Below, in pieces: positions 1 to 7,163 of a stretch of 11,557 bases of DNA (positions are counted from its first letter, which is position 1; each line of letters starts with the position of its first letter). Origin of the DNA: an uncultured bacterium. GTDB lineage: Bacteria; Verrucomicrobiota; Lentisphaeria; Oligosphaerales; Oligosphaeraceae. The DNA lies in assembly GCA_902783355.1 (NCBI GenBank), contig CACZQQ010000111.1, positions 1-11,557 of the forward strand. The letters run 5' to 3'. Made by a program: the position numbers and the translations under genes. Below the pieces are notes generated by a model. That model did not search any database. It was not told the DNA's origin and was given only the letters and a program-made list of their open reading frames with translations.

Positions 1-291
1 CACATCCCGCGCCTCAATGCCATGTATGTGGGCGGCTTCGTCGTGCAGGACGAAGCCAGCTATCTGACCCTCAAGCGGATGCAGGAGAGCCTCAACGAGA
101 CCTCCCTCTTCGCCAACGTGGACGACTACGTGGACTTCATCACGCCCGCCTTCATGAACCGCTTCCTGAGCCCATGGGAGCACTTCTTGGTCATGAGCCG
201 CGCCACGCTGGGCAGGAACTACACGCTCTTCTTCCTGAAGATGCCGTTGCGCGATAGCGTCGTCGACTATACGCCCGAGGAGGGGGAGTGA
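1..291 (+). CDS. C-terminal fragment of a pilus-assembly-type protein (possibly PilN-like)
   Basis: The reading frame is open from base 1 with no start in the window, so only the last 96 residues are seen; the gene begins upstream. The fragment has a regular mix of hydrophobic and charged residues. It includes a stretch resembling the end of a PilN-type or Amuc_1100-type periplasmic domain: a short helix with L-x-x-S-x-L-F-x-x-V, then a strand-like FFLKMPL near the C-terminus. No Cys or catalytic motif is visible. Its TGA stop lies within the ribosome binding region of the next gene, so the two are co-transcribed and probably translationally coupled. Because the next three products look like PilO, PilP and PilB, PilN is the natural guess. 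That is inference from position; the sequence alone would leave it hypothetical. The reading frame itself is secure. Confidence 0.8.
   Translation, partial: HIPRLNAMYVGGFVVQDEASYLTLKRMQESLNETSLFANVDDYVDFITPAFMNRFLSPWEHFLVMSRATLGRNYTLFFLKMPLRDSVVDYTPEEGE
281..288 (+). promoter_or_regulatory. Ribosome binding site that decides the start at 294
   Basis: The purine run AGGGGGAG ends five bases before the ATG at 294, a normal Shine-Dalgarno distance. A GTG at 288 is in the same frame but lies inside this run, only a few bases from any usable purine tract. The ATG at 294 is therefore preferred. The run overlaps the stop codon region of the preceding gene. Confidence 0.55.
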
Positions 292-293
292 CC

Positions 294-1145
294 ATGGCCG
301 CCCATGCATTCCAGGATTGGCCCAAGCCCTACAAGGTGCTGCTGAACCTCACGGTCGCCACGCTGTGCGTCGCCGCCCTGCTGGCGCTGACAATGCTGCC
401 CGGGTGGCGGCGGTACCAGCAGTACGCGGAGCAGATGGCGGAAAAGGAGGCCGAGGCCGACGCCCGCAAGTGGCCCAAGGATTCCGTGGCGCTGCGCAGG
501 CGCCTTGAGGTCGTCCGTCAGGAGCTGGACGGCGATGGCGAGGAGATGCAGGGGCTCCGGCAGCGTTCGGCCGAGGCCATCGACCGCGCGGCCATCACCT
601 TCCGCCCCAGAATCCTCTCCGCGCACATCAGCGCCGCCGACTTCATGGCCAATGTGACCCGTCTGGACTACAAGGCCCTCTACAACGAGGTGGAGGCGGA
701 GCTGGCGGCCGACGGGCTGGGGCTTTCCGCCGCCCGCCTGGGCCTCTCCGAAGAGGAGAACAGGACCCCCGTCTACCAGATGATCTACAAGCTGTGGTGC
801 GTGCAGCGCCTCTACCAGCTGGCGCGCGCGGCGGGACTTTCGGCGGTCCCGGACGGCGACGGCAAGGCGCAGTTCGTGGCGCTGCCGGCCCATGCGTATG
901 TGGTGGAGGCCGACGGGGCGGAGGAGCCCTATCTGCTGGAGTTCCCCACCTCGGTTGTCCTCCGCGGCACGCTGCCCCAGTTCCGCGCCTTCTGCGGAAG
1001 CCTCTGCACCGACACGGATTTCCTGCCGCTGGTGAGCCTGCAGGTCTGCACTTCGCCGCCGGCCGAGGAGGTCCGCGCGGGCACCGTCCTCGTGGACACC
1101 TGCGATTTCACGATCTCCTGCTCCGCCTTCTTCCCGCCGCAATAG
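294..1145 (+). CDS. PilO/Amuc_1100-like inner-membrane pilus assembly protein
   Basis: Predicted 283-residue bitopic membrane protein. A short cytoplasmic N-terminus with lysines precedes one membrane helix (about residues 15-35). A charged, Glu/Arg-rich probable coiled coil follows (about 39-100), then a periplasmic domain. The order of elements in the C-terminal half is as I recall it in Amuc_1100 of Akkermansia: a helix ending LARAAGLS, a strand followed by a helix (LPQFRAFCGSL), and a final strand near the C-terminus. Amuc_1100 is built like PilN/PilO, the proteins that link the pilus ATPase platform to the periplasmic alignment complex. Cysteines occur in the domain (e.g. FCGSLC, VDTCDF, ISCS), so disulfides are possible. 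It lies between a possible PilN end and a PilP-like gene, overlapping neither, with a 2-base gap to the next ATG. An upstream GTG at 288 would add two residues. The membrane topology is clear; the PilO/Amuc_1100 assignment is inference from architecture and context. Confidence 0.7.
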   Translation: MAAHAFQDWPKPYKVLLNLTVATLCVAALLALTMLPGWRRYQQYAEQMAEKEAEADARKWPKDSVALRRRLEVVRQELDGDGEEMQGLRQRSAEAIDRAAITFRPRILSAHISAADFMANVTRLDYKALYNEVEAELAADGLGLSAARLGLSEEENRTPVYQMIYKLWCVQRLYQLARAAGLSAVPDGDGKAQFVALPAHAYVVEADGAEEPYLLEFPTSVVLRGTLPQFRAFCGSLCTDTDFLPLVSLQVCTSPPAEEVRAGTVLVDTCDFTISCSAFFPPQ

Positions 1146-1147
1146 CC

Positions 1148-1744
1148 ATGAACAGCACGACCACCGCCCACAACACACCCAGGGACAAGGGCATTCTGTT
1201 CCTGCTGAACGCCCTCCTGGTGGCGCATCTGGCATACGGATGGAAGTACTTCCAGCCGCAGGCCGTGCCGGCGCCCCTGCCCACGCGCCCCATGCCAGCC
1301 GAGCCGGAGTTCTTCGACTGGCAGGCGATGGATCTCTTCGCAGCCAGCCGCCCCGCTGGGGACGGCGCCGAGGCAGTCAACCCCTTCAAGGTGGCCTTCG
1401 TCTTCCCCGACGGCGAGAAGGTGGCCGCCCAGCCGAAGACGGCCCCGGCTGAGACGCCTCCTCCCCCCCCGCCTCCTCCCCCCCCGCAGGTGGTCACCGT
1501 CACCTACAACGGCGTCTATGTGAGCCTTTCCGGCCGCATCTACGCCCTGATGGTGGTTCAGGACTCCAAGACGGGCACCACCGAATCGTGCCATTTGACC
1601 GCCGACAAGGAACTGCCCGGCGGCATCCGCATCGCCGAAATCAATGCCGACTGGATTGACCTGTCAGGCCCCGACGGCGCCACGCACCGCGTGGACTTCT
1701 CCAGGCAACTCCAGATCACCATACCGCAGAAGAATGACAAATGA
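1148..1744 (+). CDS. PilP/GspC-like periplasmic linker protein with polyproline stretch
   Basis: Predicted 198-residue protein with one N-terminal membrane helix (about residues 15-32), a low-complexity Pro/Ala-rich linker, and a small C-terminal beta domain (about 115-190). An NPF motif at residues 78-80 recalls the NPF found before the homology region of PilP and GspC proteins. Ten consecutive prolines (104-113) then lead into the beta domain, whose alternating short strands (VYVSLSGRIYALMVV, then IRIAEINADWIDL) resemble the HR fold. PilP and GspC connect the inner-membrane assembly platform to the outer-membrane secretin. The ATG lies 2 bases after the previous stop, and the frame stays open upstream without another plausible start. 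The stop lies inside the next gene (11-base overlap), indicating coupled translation. No lipobox is seen, unlike lipoprotein PilP, so the anchored GspC-like topology is favoured. Function is inferred from topology, the NPF motif and neighbours. Confidence 0.65.
   Translation: MNSTTTAHNTPRDKGILFLLNALLVAHLAYGWKYFQPQAVPAPLPTRPMPAEPEFFDWQAMDLFAASRPAGDGAEAVNPFKVAFVFPDGEKVAAQPKTAPAETPPPPPPPPPPQVVTVTYNGVYVSLSGRIYALMVVQDSKTGTTESCHLTADKELPGGIRIAEINADWIDLSGPDGATHRVDFSRQLQITIPQKNDK
1456..1485 (+). repeat. Perfect 15-bp tandem duplication with two C8 tracts (polyproline linker)
   Basis: The 15-mer GCCTCCTCCCCCCCC occurs twice in direct tandem, at 1456-1470 and 1471-1485, each ending in eight cytosines. 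It encodes the ten-proline block (residues 104-113) of the PilP-like protein. Because the unit is five codons, gain or loss of a copy stays in frame and changes linker length. Slippage within a C8 tract would shift the frame and remove the C-terminal domain. Confidence 0.9.
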
Positions 1745-3455
1745 CGCCACAACCGAAGCGCTTTTGCAGGCTAACTTGCTGAATACCAAGCAGTTAGAGG
1801 CTTTGCATCGGCGCATCCAGCGGACGGGGCAGGGCATCTGGCAGGCCCTGGCCGAGCTCAAGTATTGCGACGATGCGAAGCTGTATCCCGTCATGGCCCG
1901 TTGCACGGGGCTGCCGCTGGCGGACATGGACGCCGCCATGCCGCCGCCTGCGGAGGCCGCCCGCCTTCTGCCCGCGCGCATCGCGTGGCAGTTCCGCTGC
2001 GCGCTCCTGCGCGTGGAAGGCGGCACCGCCGAAATCGCCTTCGCCGTGCCGCCCGACGGGGCGCGGCTGGAGCAGCTGGCGCTGCTGACGGGATGCCGCG
2101 TCCGCGCAGTCCTGGCTCCGGCCGCGCAGGTGGAGCGCTGGCTTGAGAAGACCTACGGGCTCGGGGCGGACAGCATGGCGCAGGTGCCGGGGCGCACCTC
2201 CGCCGCCGACACCTCCTCCGAGGCCACCTCCATGGCGGCACGCCTGGTGGACCAGTTCATCGAAGAGGCGTGCCGCGCAGGCGCGACCGACATCCATTTC
2301 GAACCCTACCGCCGCCGCCTGCAGGTGCGCTTCCGTGTGGACGGGCGCCTGCGCGACGTCCCCATGCCGGAGGGCATCGACGCCATGGCGGAGACCATCC
2401 TCTCGCGCATCAAGGTCATGGCGCAGATGGACATCACCGAGAAGCGTCTTCCGCAGGACGGACGCCTCCGCTTCCGCCGCGCCAACGGCGCCTTCTGCGA
2501 CCTGCGCGTCTCCACGCTGCCGACGCGCTTCGGCGAGAACATCTGCCTGCGCCTGCTGAATCTGGAACGCCTCTGCCTGCCCATGGACGAACTGGGGTTC
2601 GACGAGCGGCAGCTGCGGCAGCTGCGTGCGCTCCTCTCCGTCCCCAACGGCCTGATTCTGGTGACCGGCCCCACGGGCAGCGGCAAGACGACCACCCTCT
2701 ACAGCATCCTGACCCATCTGCACGACAAGCTGGCGGACGCCAAGATCATCACGGTGGAGGATCCCGTGGAGTACGAGATGCCTGGCATCACGCAGGTGCA
2801 GACGCACGCAGGCATCGGCCTGACCTTCTCGACGGCCCTCCGCGCCATCCTCCGCCACGACCCCGACATCATCCTCGTCGGTGAAATCCGCGACGAAGAG
2901 ACGGCGCTCATCGCGGTCCAGGCGGCCCTGACCGGCCATCTCGTCTTCGCCACGCTCCATACCAACGATTCGGTGGGCGCCATCAGCCGCCTCATGAACA
3001 TGGGCATCGCGCCGGACCTGGTGGCCAGCAGCCTGCGCGGCGTGCTGGCGCAGCGTCTTGTGCGCCGCGTCTGCCCGCATTGCGCCGTTCCGGACGCCGC
3101 TCTTGAGCCTGCGGTGGCGGAGGAGCTGGAGGCGGTGGTGCGCCGCAACGGGCTTCTGATGCCGACGCCGATGGCGGCCTCTCCCGAAGGGTGTCCCGCC
3201 TGCGGCGGCACCGGCTACGCCGGCCGCGTGGCGCTCTACGAGATGCTGCTGAACTTCCCTGAGCTGGAGACGCTCGTCGAACGCGGCGCGCCTGCCAGCG
3301 CCCTCCGCGAGGCGGCCTTGCGGAACGGCCTCCAGACCATCCGCGAGGACGGCTGGAGCAAGGTCGCGCGCGGCATCACCTCCGTGGCCGAGGTGCTCCG
3401 CGTCGCGCCTGTCTCCCTCTCCATGTCCGACTGCGCCGACAATAATAATCAATAA
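1734..3455 (+). CDS. PilB/GspE-type assembly ATPase
   Basis: Hexameric motor ATPase of type IV pilus or type II secretion systems, 573 residues, full length for the family. The N-terminal domain (about residues 8-130) is the GspE/MshE-type N domain. The core shows Walker A GPTGSGKT at 312-319, an Asp-box region before it (FRVDGRLRD), a Walker B segment ending IILVGEIRDEE with the catalytic Glu at 384, and a His box (FATLHTNDS). A zinc-binding tetracysteine follows: CPHC at 447-450 and CPAC at 487-490. This tetracysteine marks PilB/GspE and is absent from PilT retraction ATPases. The start is ATG 1734, overlapping the previous gene by 11 bases with no clear Shine-Dalgarno, so translation probably depends on coupling. 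A longer in-frame ORF from 1644 was rejected because it lies in another gene and codes atypical sequence. PilB and GspE cannot be separated here; the PilO/PilP-like neighbours favour a pilus. No PilC, PilT or secretin gene is in the window. Confidence 0.93.
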   Translation: MTNDATTEALLQANLLNTKQLEALHRRIQRTGQGIWQALAELKYCDDAKLYPVMARCTGLPLADMDAAMPPPAEAARLLPARIAWQFRCALLRVEGGTAEIAFAVPPDGARLEQLALLTGCRVRAVLAPAAQVERWLEKTYGLGADSMAQVPGRTSAADTSSEATSMAARLVDQFIEEACRAGATDIHFEPYRRRLQVRFRVDGRLRDVPMPEGIDAMAETILSRIKVMAQMDITEKRLPQDGRLRFRRANGAFCDLRVSTLPTRFGENICLRLLNLERLCLPMDELGFDERQLRQLRALLSVPNGLILVTGPTGSGKTTTLYSILTHLHDKLADAKIITVEDPVEYEMPGITQVQTHAGIGLTFSTALRAILRHDPDIILVGEIRDEETALIAVQAALTGHLVFATLHTNDSVGAISRLMNMGIAPDLVASSLRGVLAQRLVRRVCPHCAVPDAALEPAVAEELEAVVRRNGLLMPTPMAASPEGCPACGGTGYAGRVALYEMLLNFPELETLVERGAPASALREAALRNGLQTIREDGWSKVARGITSVAEVLRVAPVSLSMSDCADNNNQ

Positions 3456-3467
3456 GGATTAAAGACC

Positions 3468-4178
3468 ATGCCATTCTTCAAGCGAATCTTGCTCAAGATC
3501 AGCGGCGAGGCCATGGGCGGCCCCCATGGCGGCATCGACGCGGCCGCCGTGGCCGCTGCGGCCTCCCTCATCACGGAGGCGCGCGCCGCCGGGACCCAGA
3601 CCGCCGTCATCATCGGCGCCGGCAATCTCTACCGCGGGCTGGCGGCCAGCCAGGCCGGCATGGAGCGCTGCGGCGCCGACTACATCGGGATGCTGGGCAC
3701 CTGCATGAACGCGCTGGCCATGCGCACCGTTCTGGCAGGGCAGGGCGTCCCCGCCGAAATCCAGTCCGCGCTGCCCATCGACGGCGTGCTGCCGCCCTTC
3801 GACTACCGCCAGGCCGACCGTCTGCTGGAGGCCGGCAGCGTCGTCCTCTTCGCCGCCGGCACCGGCCACCCCTTCTTCTCCACCGACACCACCGCCGCCC
3901 TGCGCGCCCTTGAAATCCGCGCGGAGGCGGTCTTCAAGGCCACCAAGGTGGACGGCATCTACTCCGCCGACCCCGTCAAGTTCCCTGACGCCGTGCGCTA
4001 CGACCGCATCACCTTCGCCCAGGCCCTCGCGGAGCGCCTCCACGTGATGGATTCCAACGCCTTCGCCCTCTGCGGCGACAACGGGCTGCAGATCGTCGTC
4101 TTCAAGGCGGGCCAGCCCGGCGTCATGTCGGAGGTCCTGCGCGGCGACTTCACCCACGCCACCCTCGTCCACGCGTGA
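3468..4178 (+). CDS. pyrH: UMP kinase
   Basis: Converts UMP to UDP with ATP in cytoplasmic pyrimidine synthesis; bacterial forms are hexamers of the amino-acid-kinase fold, usually activated by GTP. The 236 residues match the family length. Visible signatures are the N-terminal KISGE (10-14), GAGNLYRG (50-57), DYIGMLGT starting at D71, GTGHPFFSTDT (131-141) and the KVDGIYSADP segment followed by VMDSNAFAL. His134 stands where many enzymes have Asn (GTGNPFF), a variation I recall in other bacterial lineages and not a sign of inactivity. ATG 3468 has an AAGGA ribosome binding site at 3454-3458 with nine bases between. It begins 12 bases after the pilus ATPase stop, so read-through from that operon is likely. 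frr follows after 51 bases, the common pyrH-frr pairing, but the usual upstream partners rpsB and tsf are replaced by the ATPase gene. Confidence 0.97.
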   Translation: MPFFKRILLKISGEAMGGPHGGIDAAAVAAAASLITEARAAGTQTAVIIGAGNLYRGLAASQAGMERCGADYIGMLGTCMNALAMRTVLAGQGVPAEIQSALPIDGVLPPFDYRQADRLLEAGSVVLFAAGTGHPFFSTDTTAALRALEIRAEAVFKATKVDGIYSADPVKFPDAVRYDRITFAQALAERLHVMDSNAFALCGDNGLQIVVFKAGQPGVMSEVLRGDFTHATLVHA

Positions 4179-4229
4179 ACCCCCTTTTTTGTCAAGTCCC
4201 ATAATAATTAAGGAATAGGAGAAACGACA
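4179..4229 (+). promoter_or_regulatory. AT-rich leader of frr
   Basis: A 51-base gap with a T6 run (4185-4190), then ATAATAAT (4201-4208) followed directly by TAAGGA (4209-4214). TAGGAG (4216-4221) sits eight bases before the frr ATG and is the probable ribosome binding site. The same ATAATAAT plus TAAGGA pairing occurs before pyrH (3442-3449 and 3453-3458). It may be a translation leader or contain a promoter -10 element; no matching -35 box is convincing. Confidence 0.35.
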
Positions 4230-4793
4230 ATGGCATCAGTTGAAGACATCATGCTCGAGGCCCAGATGAACATGGACGCCACCATCGAGGCGCTCAACCG
4301 CCGCTTTGACGCGGTCCGCACCGGCAAGGCCTCCCCCGCCCTGGTGGACGGCATCATGGTGGAATATTACGGCGCCCAGAGCCGCCTGAAGGACATCGCC
4401 AGCATCTCCGCCCCCGAACCCCGCCTGCTGAAGATCCAGCCGTGGGATGTCAAGGCGGTGGACAGCATCCGCAAGGCCATCATCGCCAGCAACATCGGCA
4501 TCACGCCCATGTCCGACGGCAAGGTCATCCGCCTGCCCATTCCGGAGCTTTCCGAGGAGCGCCGCGCCGAGATGACCAAGCAGGTCAAGAAGATGGCGGA
4601 GGAGGCGCGCGTGGAGGTGCGCAATGCCCGCCGCGACGCCAACGAGGCGGTCAAGGCCGCCAAGAAGGCCTCCGAAATCACCGAGGACGAGCAGAAGACC
4701 GCCACCGACGACATCCAGAAGCTCACCGACAAGATGGTCGAGAAGGTGGACGCCATCCTCGAAGCCAAGCAGAAGGAGCTCATGGAGGTCTAG
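4230..4793 (+). CDS. frr: Ribosome recycling factor
   Basis: With EF-G, splits the post-termination ribosome in the cytoplasm. At 187 residues it is two longer than the typical 185. Family hallmarks run in order: VRTGKASPALVDGI, VEYYGA, IASISAPEPRLL, IQPWD, ASNIGITP-x-SDGKVIRLPIPELSEERR, VRNARRDANEA, and the C-terminal IQKLTDK with KELMEV. The Arg-rich RNARRDAN segment in the long helical domain contacts rRNA in characterised homologues. The start ATG has TAGGAG eight bases upstream. It is paired with pyrH as in many bacteria. tolB starts 32 bases after the stop, so frr and tolB may share a transcript. Nothing is truncated or unusual. Confidence 0.98.
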   Translation: MASVEDIMLEAQMNMDATIEALNRRFDAVRTGKASPALVDGIMVEYYGAQSRLKDIASISAPEPRLLKIQPWDVKAVDSIRKAIIASNIGITPMSDGKVIRLPIPELSEERRAEMTKQVKKMAEEARVEVRNARRDANEAVKAAKKASEITEDEQKTATDDIQKLTDKMVEKVDAILEAKQKELMEV

Positions 4794-4825
4794 TCCAGGC
4801 CGCCCCATTTCCCAAAACACCCTGC

Positions 4826-6061
4826 ATGATGACAAAACACAATATGCGACGGACTTCATTTCTTGCTTTCATGCTGGCCGTGGCGGTCGGCCTCCTCCTG
4901 CCGGCGGGCGCCCGTGCCCAGGGCGTCTCGATGACTGGCGAGGCGACCAAGAGGGGGGGCGGCAACCCCAGCCTCGGAATCGTCAGGTTCAAGGGGCCGA
5001 ACGAGGCCAGGAAGACGCTGGAGGGCGTCCTGGTGCGTTGCGACTGGTTCGCCGTGGTGGCGGCCGAGAACGCCGCCAAGGCGACCGTCCAGGTGACGGC
5101 CGAATGGCAGGACGTGCCGACCTGCGCCTATACCTTGGACGTGGCGGCGCAGGGCGTCGCGCCCTTCCGGATCGTCGGCAACGGCTCGACCGCCGCCGAG
5201 GCGGCCGGCAAGGCGGTGGACGGCGTGCTCAGGACGCTCTTCAAGGTGCCGGCGCTATGCAACTGCCCCATCGTCTACACCCTGCACGGCAAGCAGAACC
5301 TGAAGGAGCTCTTCTCCTGCACGCTGGCGGCTGGCAAGCCGGAGCGCCTGACCCACAACAACGCCATCTCGACCGAACCCGCGTGGGGGCACGCGGGCGC
5401 CCTCGTCTACACCCTCATCGCCAACAACAGCCTTTCCGTCGTCCTCATGGACGTGAAGCAGCAGCGTCAGCGCATCGTCTCCAAGTCCAAGGGGCTGAAC
5501 TCCTCGGCGGCGCTCTCCCGCGACGGACGCTATCTTGCGATTCCGCTTTCCCTTGAGAAGCAGGTGGACCTCTACCTCATCGACCTGAAGGACGGCAGCC
5601 GCAGGCGCCTCACCAGCGACCGCGACGTGGAATCAAGCCCCGTCTTCAGCCCGGACGGGAAGCGCCTCTGCTACGTCTCCGACAAGAGCGGCCGCCCGCA
5701 GCTGTACATCATGACGCTGGCGGACGGCAAGGCCACGCGCCTGCAGCTCGGCGGCGCCGAATGCGTCTCCCCCGACTGGTCCTACAACAACAGGCTGTGC
5801 TTTGCGCAGCGTGTGGCCAGTGGGCGCTACGTCATCGCCGTCCTGGACCTGGATGCGCCGGACGCGTCTCCCGTGGTGGTCACGGAGGCCGCAGGCAGCT
5901 GGGAGGCGCCCAGCTGGGCGCCCGACGGCCGCCACATCGCCTGCAGCGGCCAGAGCGGCGGCAGGCAGGACCTCTACGTCGTCGACAGCCAGCGCCACAC
6001 CTTCCGGAAGCTGACCGAAGGCTCGAGGGTCTCCCTGCCGGCCTGGGCCCCTGCAAGATAG
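4826..6061 (+). CDS. tolB: TolB-like periplasmic beta-propeller protein
   Basis: Periplasmic component of the Tol-Pal system, which helps outer-membrane constriction and integrity. The 411 residues compare with about 430 in E. coli. A clear Sec signal peptide ends at ARA|Q (cleavage after residue 31). The mature N-terminus includes NPSLGIVRFKG, similar in pattern to the TolB N-terminal domain. A four-to-six-blade propeller from about residue 145 shows repeated W/F-S-P-D-G-x-x-I/L-type units (SRDGRYLAI, SPDGKRLCYVS, APDGRHIACSG) separated by LYLIDL, LYIMTL and LYVVDS strands. About nine cysteines are present, more than I would expect for TolB. Start choice is uncertain: ATGs at 4826, 4829 and 4844 are all in frame and none has a good Shine-Dalgarno; 4844 would give a compact signal peptide. 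tolA, tolQ, tolR and pal are not in the window, so a stand-alone TolB-family propeller cannot be excluded. Confidence 0.85.
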   Translation: MMTKHNMRRTSFLAFMLAVAVGLLLPAGARAQGVSMTGEATKRGGGNPSLGIVRFKGPNEARKTLEGVLVRCDWFAVVAAENAAKATVQVTAEWQDVPTCAYTLDVAAQGVAPFRIVGNGSTAAEAAGKAVDGVLRTLFKVPALCNCPIVYTLHGKQNLKELFSCTLAAGKPERLTHNNAISTEPAWGHAGALVYTLIANNSLSVVLMDVKQQRQRIVSKSKGLNSSAALSRDGRYLAIPLSLEKQVDLYLIDLKDGSRRRLTSDRDVESSPVFSPDGKRLCYVSDKSGRPQLYIMTLADGKATRLQLGGAECVSPDWSYNNRLCFAQRVASGRYVIAVLDLDAPDASPVVVTEAAGSWEAPSWAPDGRHIACSGQSGGRQDLYVVDSQRHTFRKLTEGSRVSLPAWAPAR

Positions 6062-6233
6062 CCTGGCGCGTGGCAGAACTGCAAATCCATGCTACAGTTA
6101 GCGCAAGTTCAGCGTTTTTTCCCCTTGTTTTGTTTTTTTTACCCGCAACGCTGGTGAAGGGATGGTCTCCTGCGCAGTTTCGCAGGCGCTCCCGTCCTGA
6201 AGCCGGACAAACACACAACAGGAGCAAAGCCAA
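6062..6233 (+). promoter_or_regulatory. 172-bp intergenic region upstream of the NagB-like/PIG-L pair
   Basis: The largest gap in the window. After tolB come GCTACAGTTAGC (6091-6102, 4-bp stem) and T-runs at 6115-6120 and 6133-6140, a possible weak terminator. Closer to the next gene, CCTGCG/CGCAGG forms a perfect 6-bp stem with a 6-base loop (6169-6186), and GTCC/GGAC a 4-bp stem (6194-6208). AGGAG (6220-6224) lies nine bases before the next ATG. A promoter for the sugar-gene pair is expected here, but no -35/-10 pair is convincing. No recognised riboswitch was seen. Confidence 0.35.
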
Positions 6234-7163
6234 ATGAGAGCATTGTCCAAAATCTCCGCCGACTGGTGGGACTACACGACCCTCGACCGCAAGATCCTCG
6301 ACGCCGCCGCCAAGCTGACCATCGACGACCTCCCGAAGCTTCAGCGCAAGGGCTTCAAGATCAACATCTACGAGACTCTGCAGGAGTTCTATGCCGCCGA
6401 GGCCCTCGAATACGTCAAGGCCTTCCAGCAGGCCACCGCGAAGAACCCGTGCGGCGTCTGCGGCCCGATCGGCCCGACGGAGCAGCTCCCCATCGTCGCC
6501 CAGATCGTCAACGAACTCGGCATCTCGCTCAAGAACGCCCACTTCTGGGGCATGGACGAATGGGTCGTCGACGGCAAGGCCGTGGACAAGAAGTTCCCAC
6601 TCGGCTTCCAGAAGGCCGACCTCGAGCTCTGCTTCAACCGCATCGACAAGAAGCTCGCCATGCCGAAGGAGAACATGCACTTCCCCAGCGAGAACCCCGA
6701 GGCCTACATGAAGTCCTATGACGAGTTCCACTGCCTGCTGATGCAGGGCGGCCAGGGCGAGACCAAGCACTGGGCCTTCAACGACCCCGTGAAGCGCGAG
6801 GGCAAGTACAAGAGCGCGCCCCCCAAGCCGGAGGAGTACCTCAAGAAGCACACGCGCGTCGTGGACCTGCACCCCATCACCCTCATCCAGAACGCCCGCA
6901 CCTCCGGCGGCGGCACCGTCCAGAACGTCCCCACCCAGGCCGTCACCGTGGGCCCCGTCGAGACCTGGAAGGCCGACCGCGTCTCCATCTGGCATCCCGG
7001 CCACCACGACAATCCCTTCGGTCAGCGCCTCTCCACCTACATGCTGGCCAACAAGATCGCGGACAGCGCGGTGCCGATGAGCCTGCTCTCGCTCCATCCC
7101 GGCGAGGTCACCTTCAACTTCTACCGCTACGGCTTCGGCGTCTGCGACGTGGAGATGCACTAA
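6234..7163 (+). CDS. NagB-like sugar-phosphate isomerase/deaminase, divergent active site
   Basis: A 309-residue member of the glucosamine-6-phosphate deaminase/6-phosphogluconolactonase superfamily. Fold signatures align with E. coli NagB: a phosphate-loop-like [11 protein letters not shown] (from residue 76), GMDEW with Asp108 in the place of catalytic Asp72, [14 protein letters not shown] (172-185) in the place of GGVGNDGHIAFNEP, and VPTQAVTVG. In the third motif His179 matches ring-opening His143, but Asp141 is replaced by Thr177 and Glu148 by Asp184. The SGxxKA segment is replaced by PGHHDN (255-260), removing the usual lysine. True deaminase activity is therefore doubtful; a related aldose/ketose or lactone reaction on another sugar is possible. 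CGVC at 73-76 is unusual next to the phosphate loop. AGGAG at 6220-6224 supports ATG 6234. The stop overlaps the next start by one base. Fold confidence is high; substrate unknown. Confidence 0.8.
   Translation: MRALSKISADWWDYTTLDRKILDAAAKLTIDDLPKLQRKGFKINIYETLQEFYAAEALEYVKAFQQATAKNPCGVCGPIGPTEQLPIVAQIVNELGISLKNAHFWGMDEWVVDGKAVDKKFPLGFQKADLELCFNRIDKKLAMPKENMHFPSENPEAYMKSYDEFHCLLMQGGQGETKHWAFNDPVKREGKYKSAPPKPEEYLKKHTRVVDLHPITLIQNARTSGGGTVQNVPTQAVTVGPVETWKADRVSIWHPGHHDNPFGQRLSTYMLANKIADSAVPMSLLSLHPGEVTFNFYRYGFGVCDVEMH

Noticed and set aside
794..1147. Upstream extension of the PilP-like gene
   Set aside because: It overlaps the PilO-like gene and codes Arg/Gly/Ala-rich sequence with no signal; ATG 1148 gives a normal membrane anchor.
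267..1235. 322-codon open frame on the - strand opposite the PilO-like gene
   Set aside because: Shadow frame crossing two + strand genes, with no domain signature.
1794..3452. 552-codon open frame on the - strand opposite the pilus ATPase
   Set aside because: The + strand encodes a full ATPase with all motifs. The antisense frame is His/Arg/Gly-rich low-complexity sequence, as expected from high GC at third positions.
4170..4190. CACGCGTG palindrome followed by T6 after pyrH as a terminator
   Set aside because: The palindrome has no room for a loop and is separated from the T-run; frr is probably co-transcribed.
6071..6098. TGGCAG / TACAGT as a sigma70-type promoter
   Set aside because: The -35 box matches poorly (about two of six bases); too weak to call.
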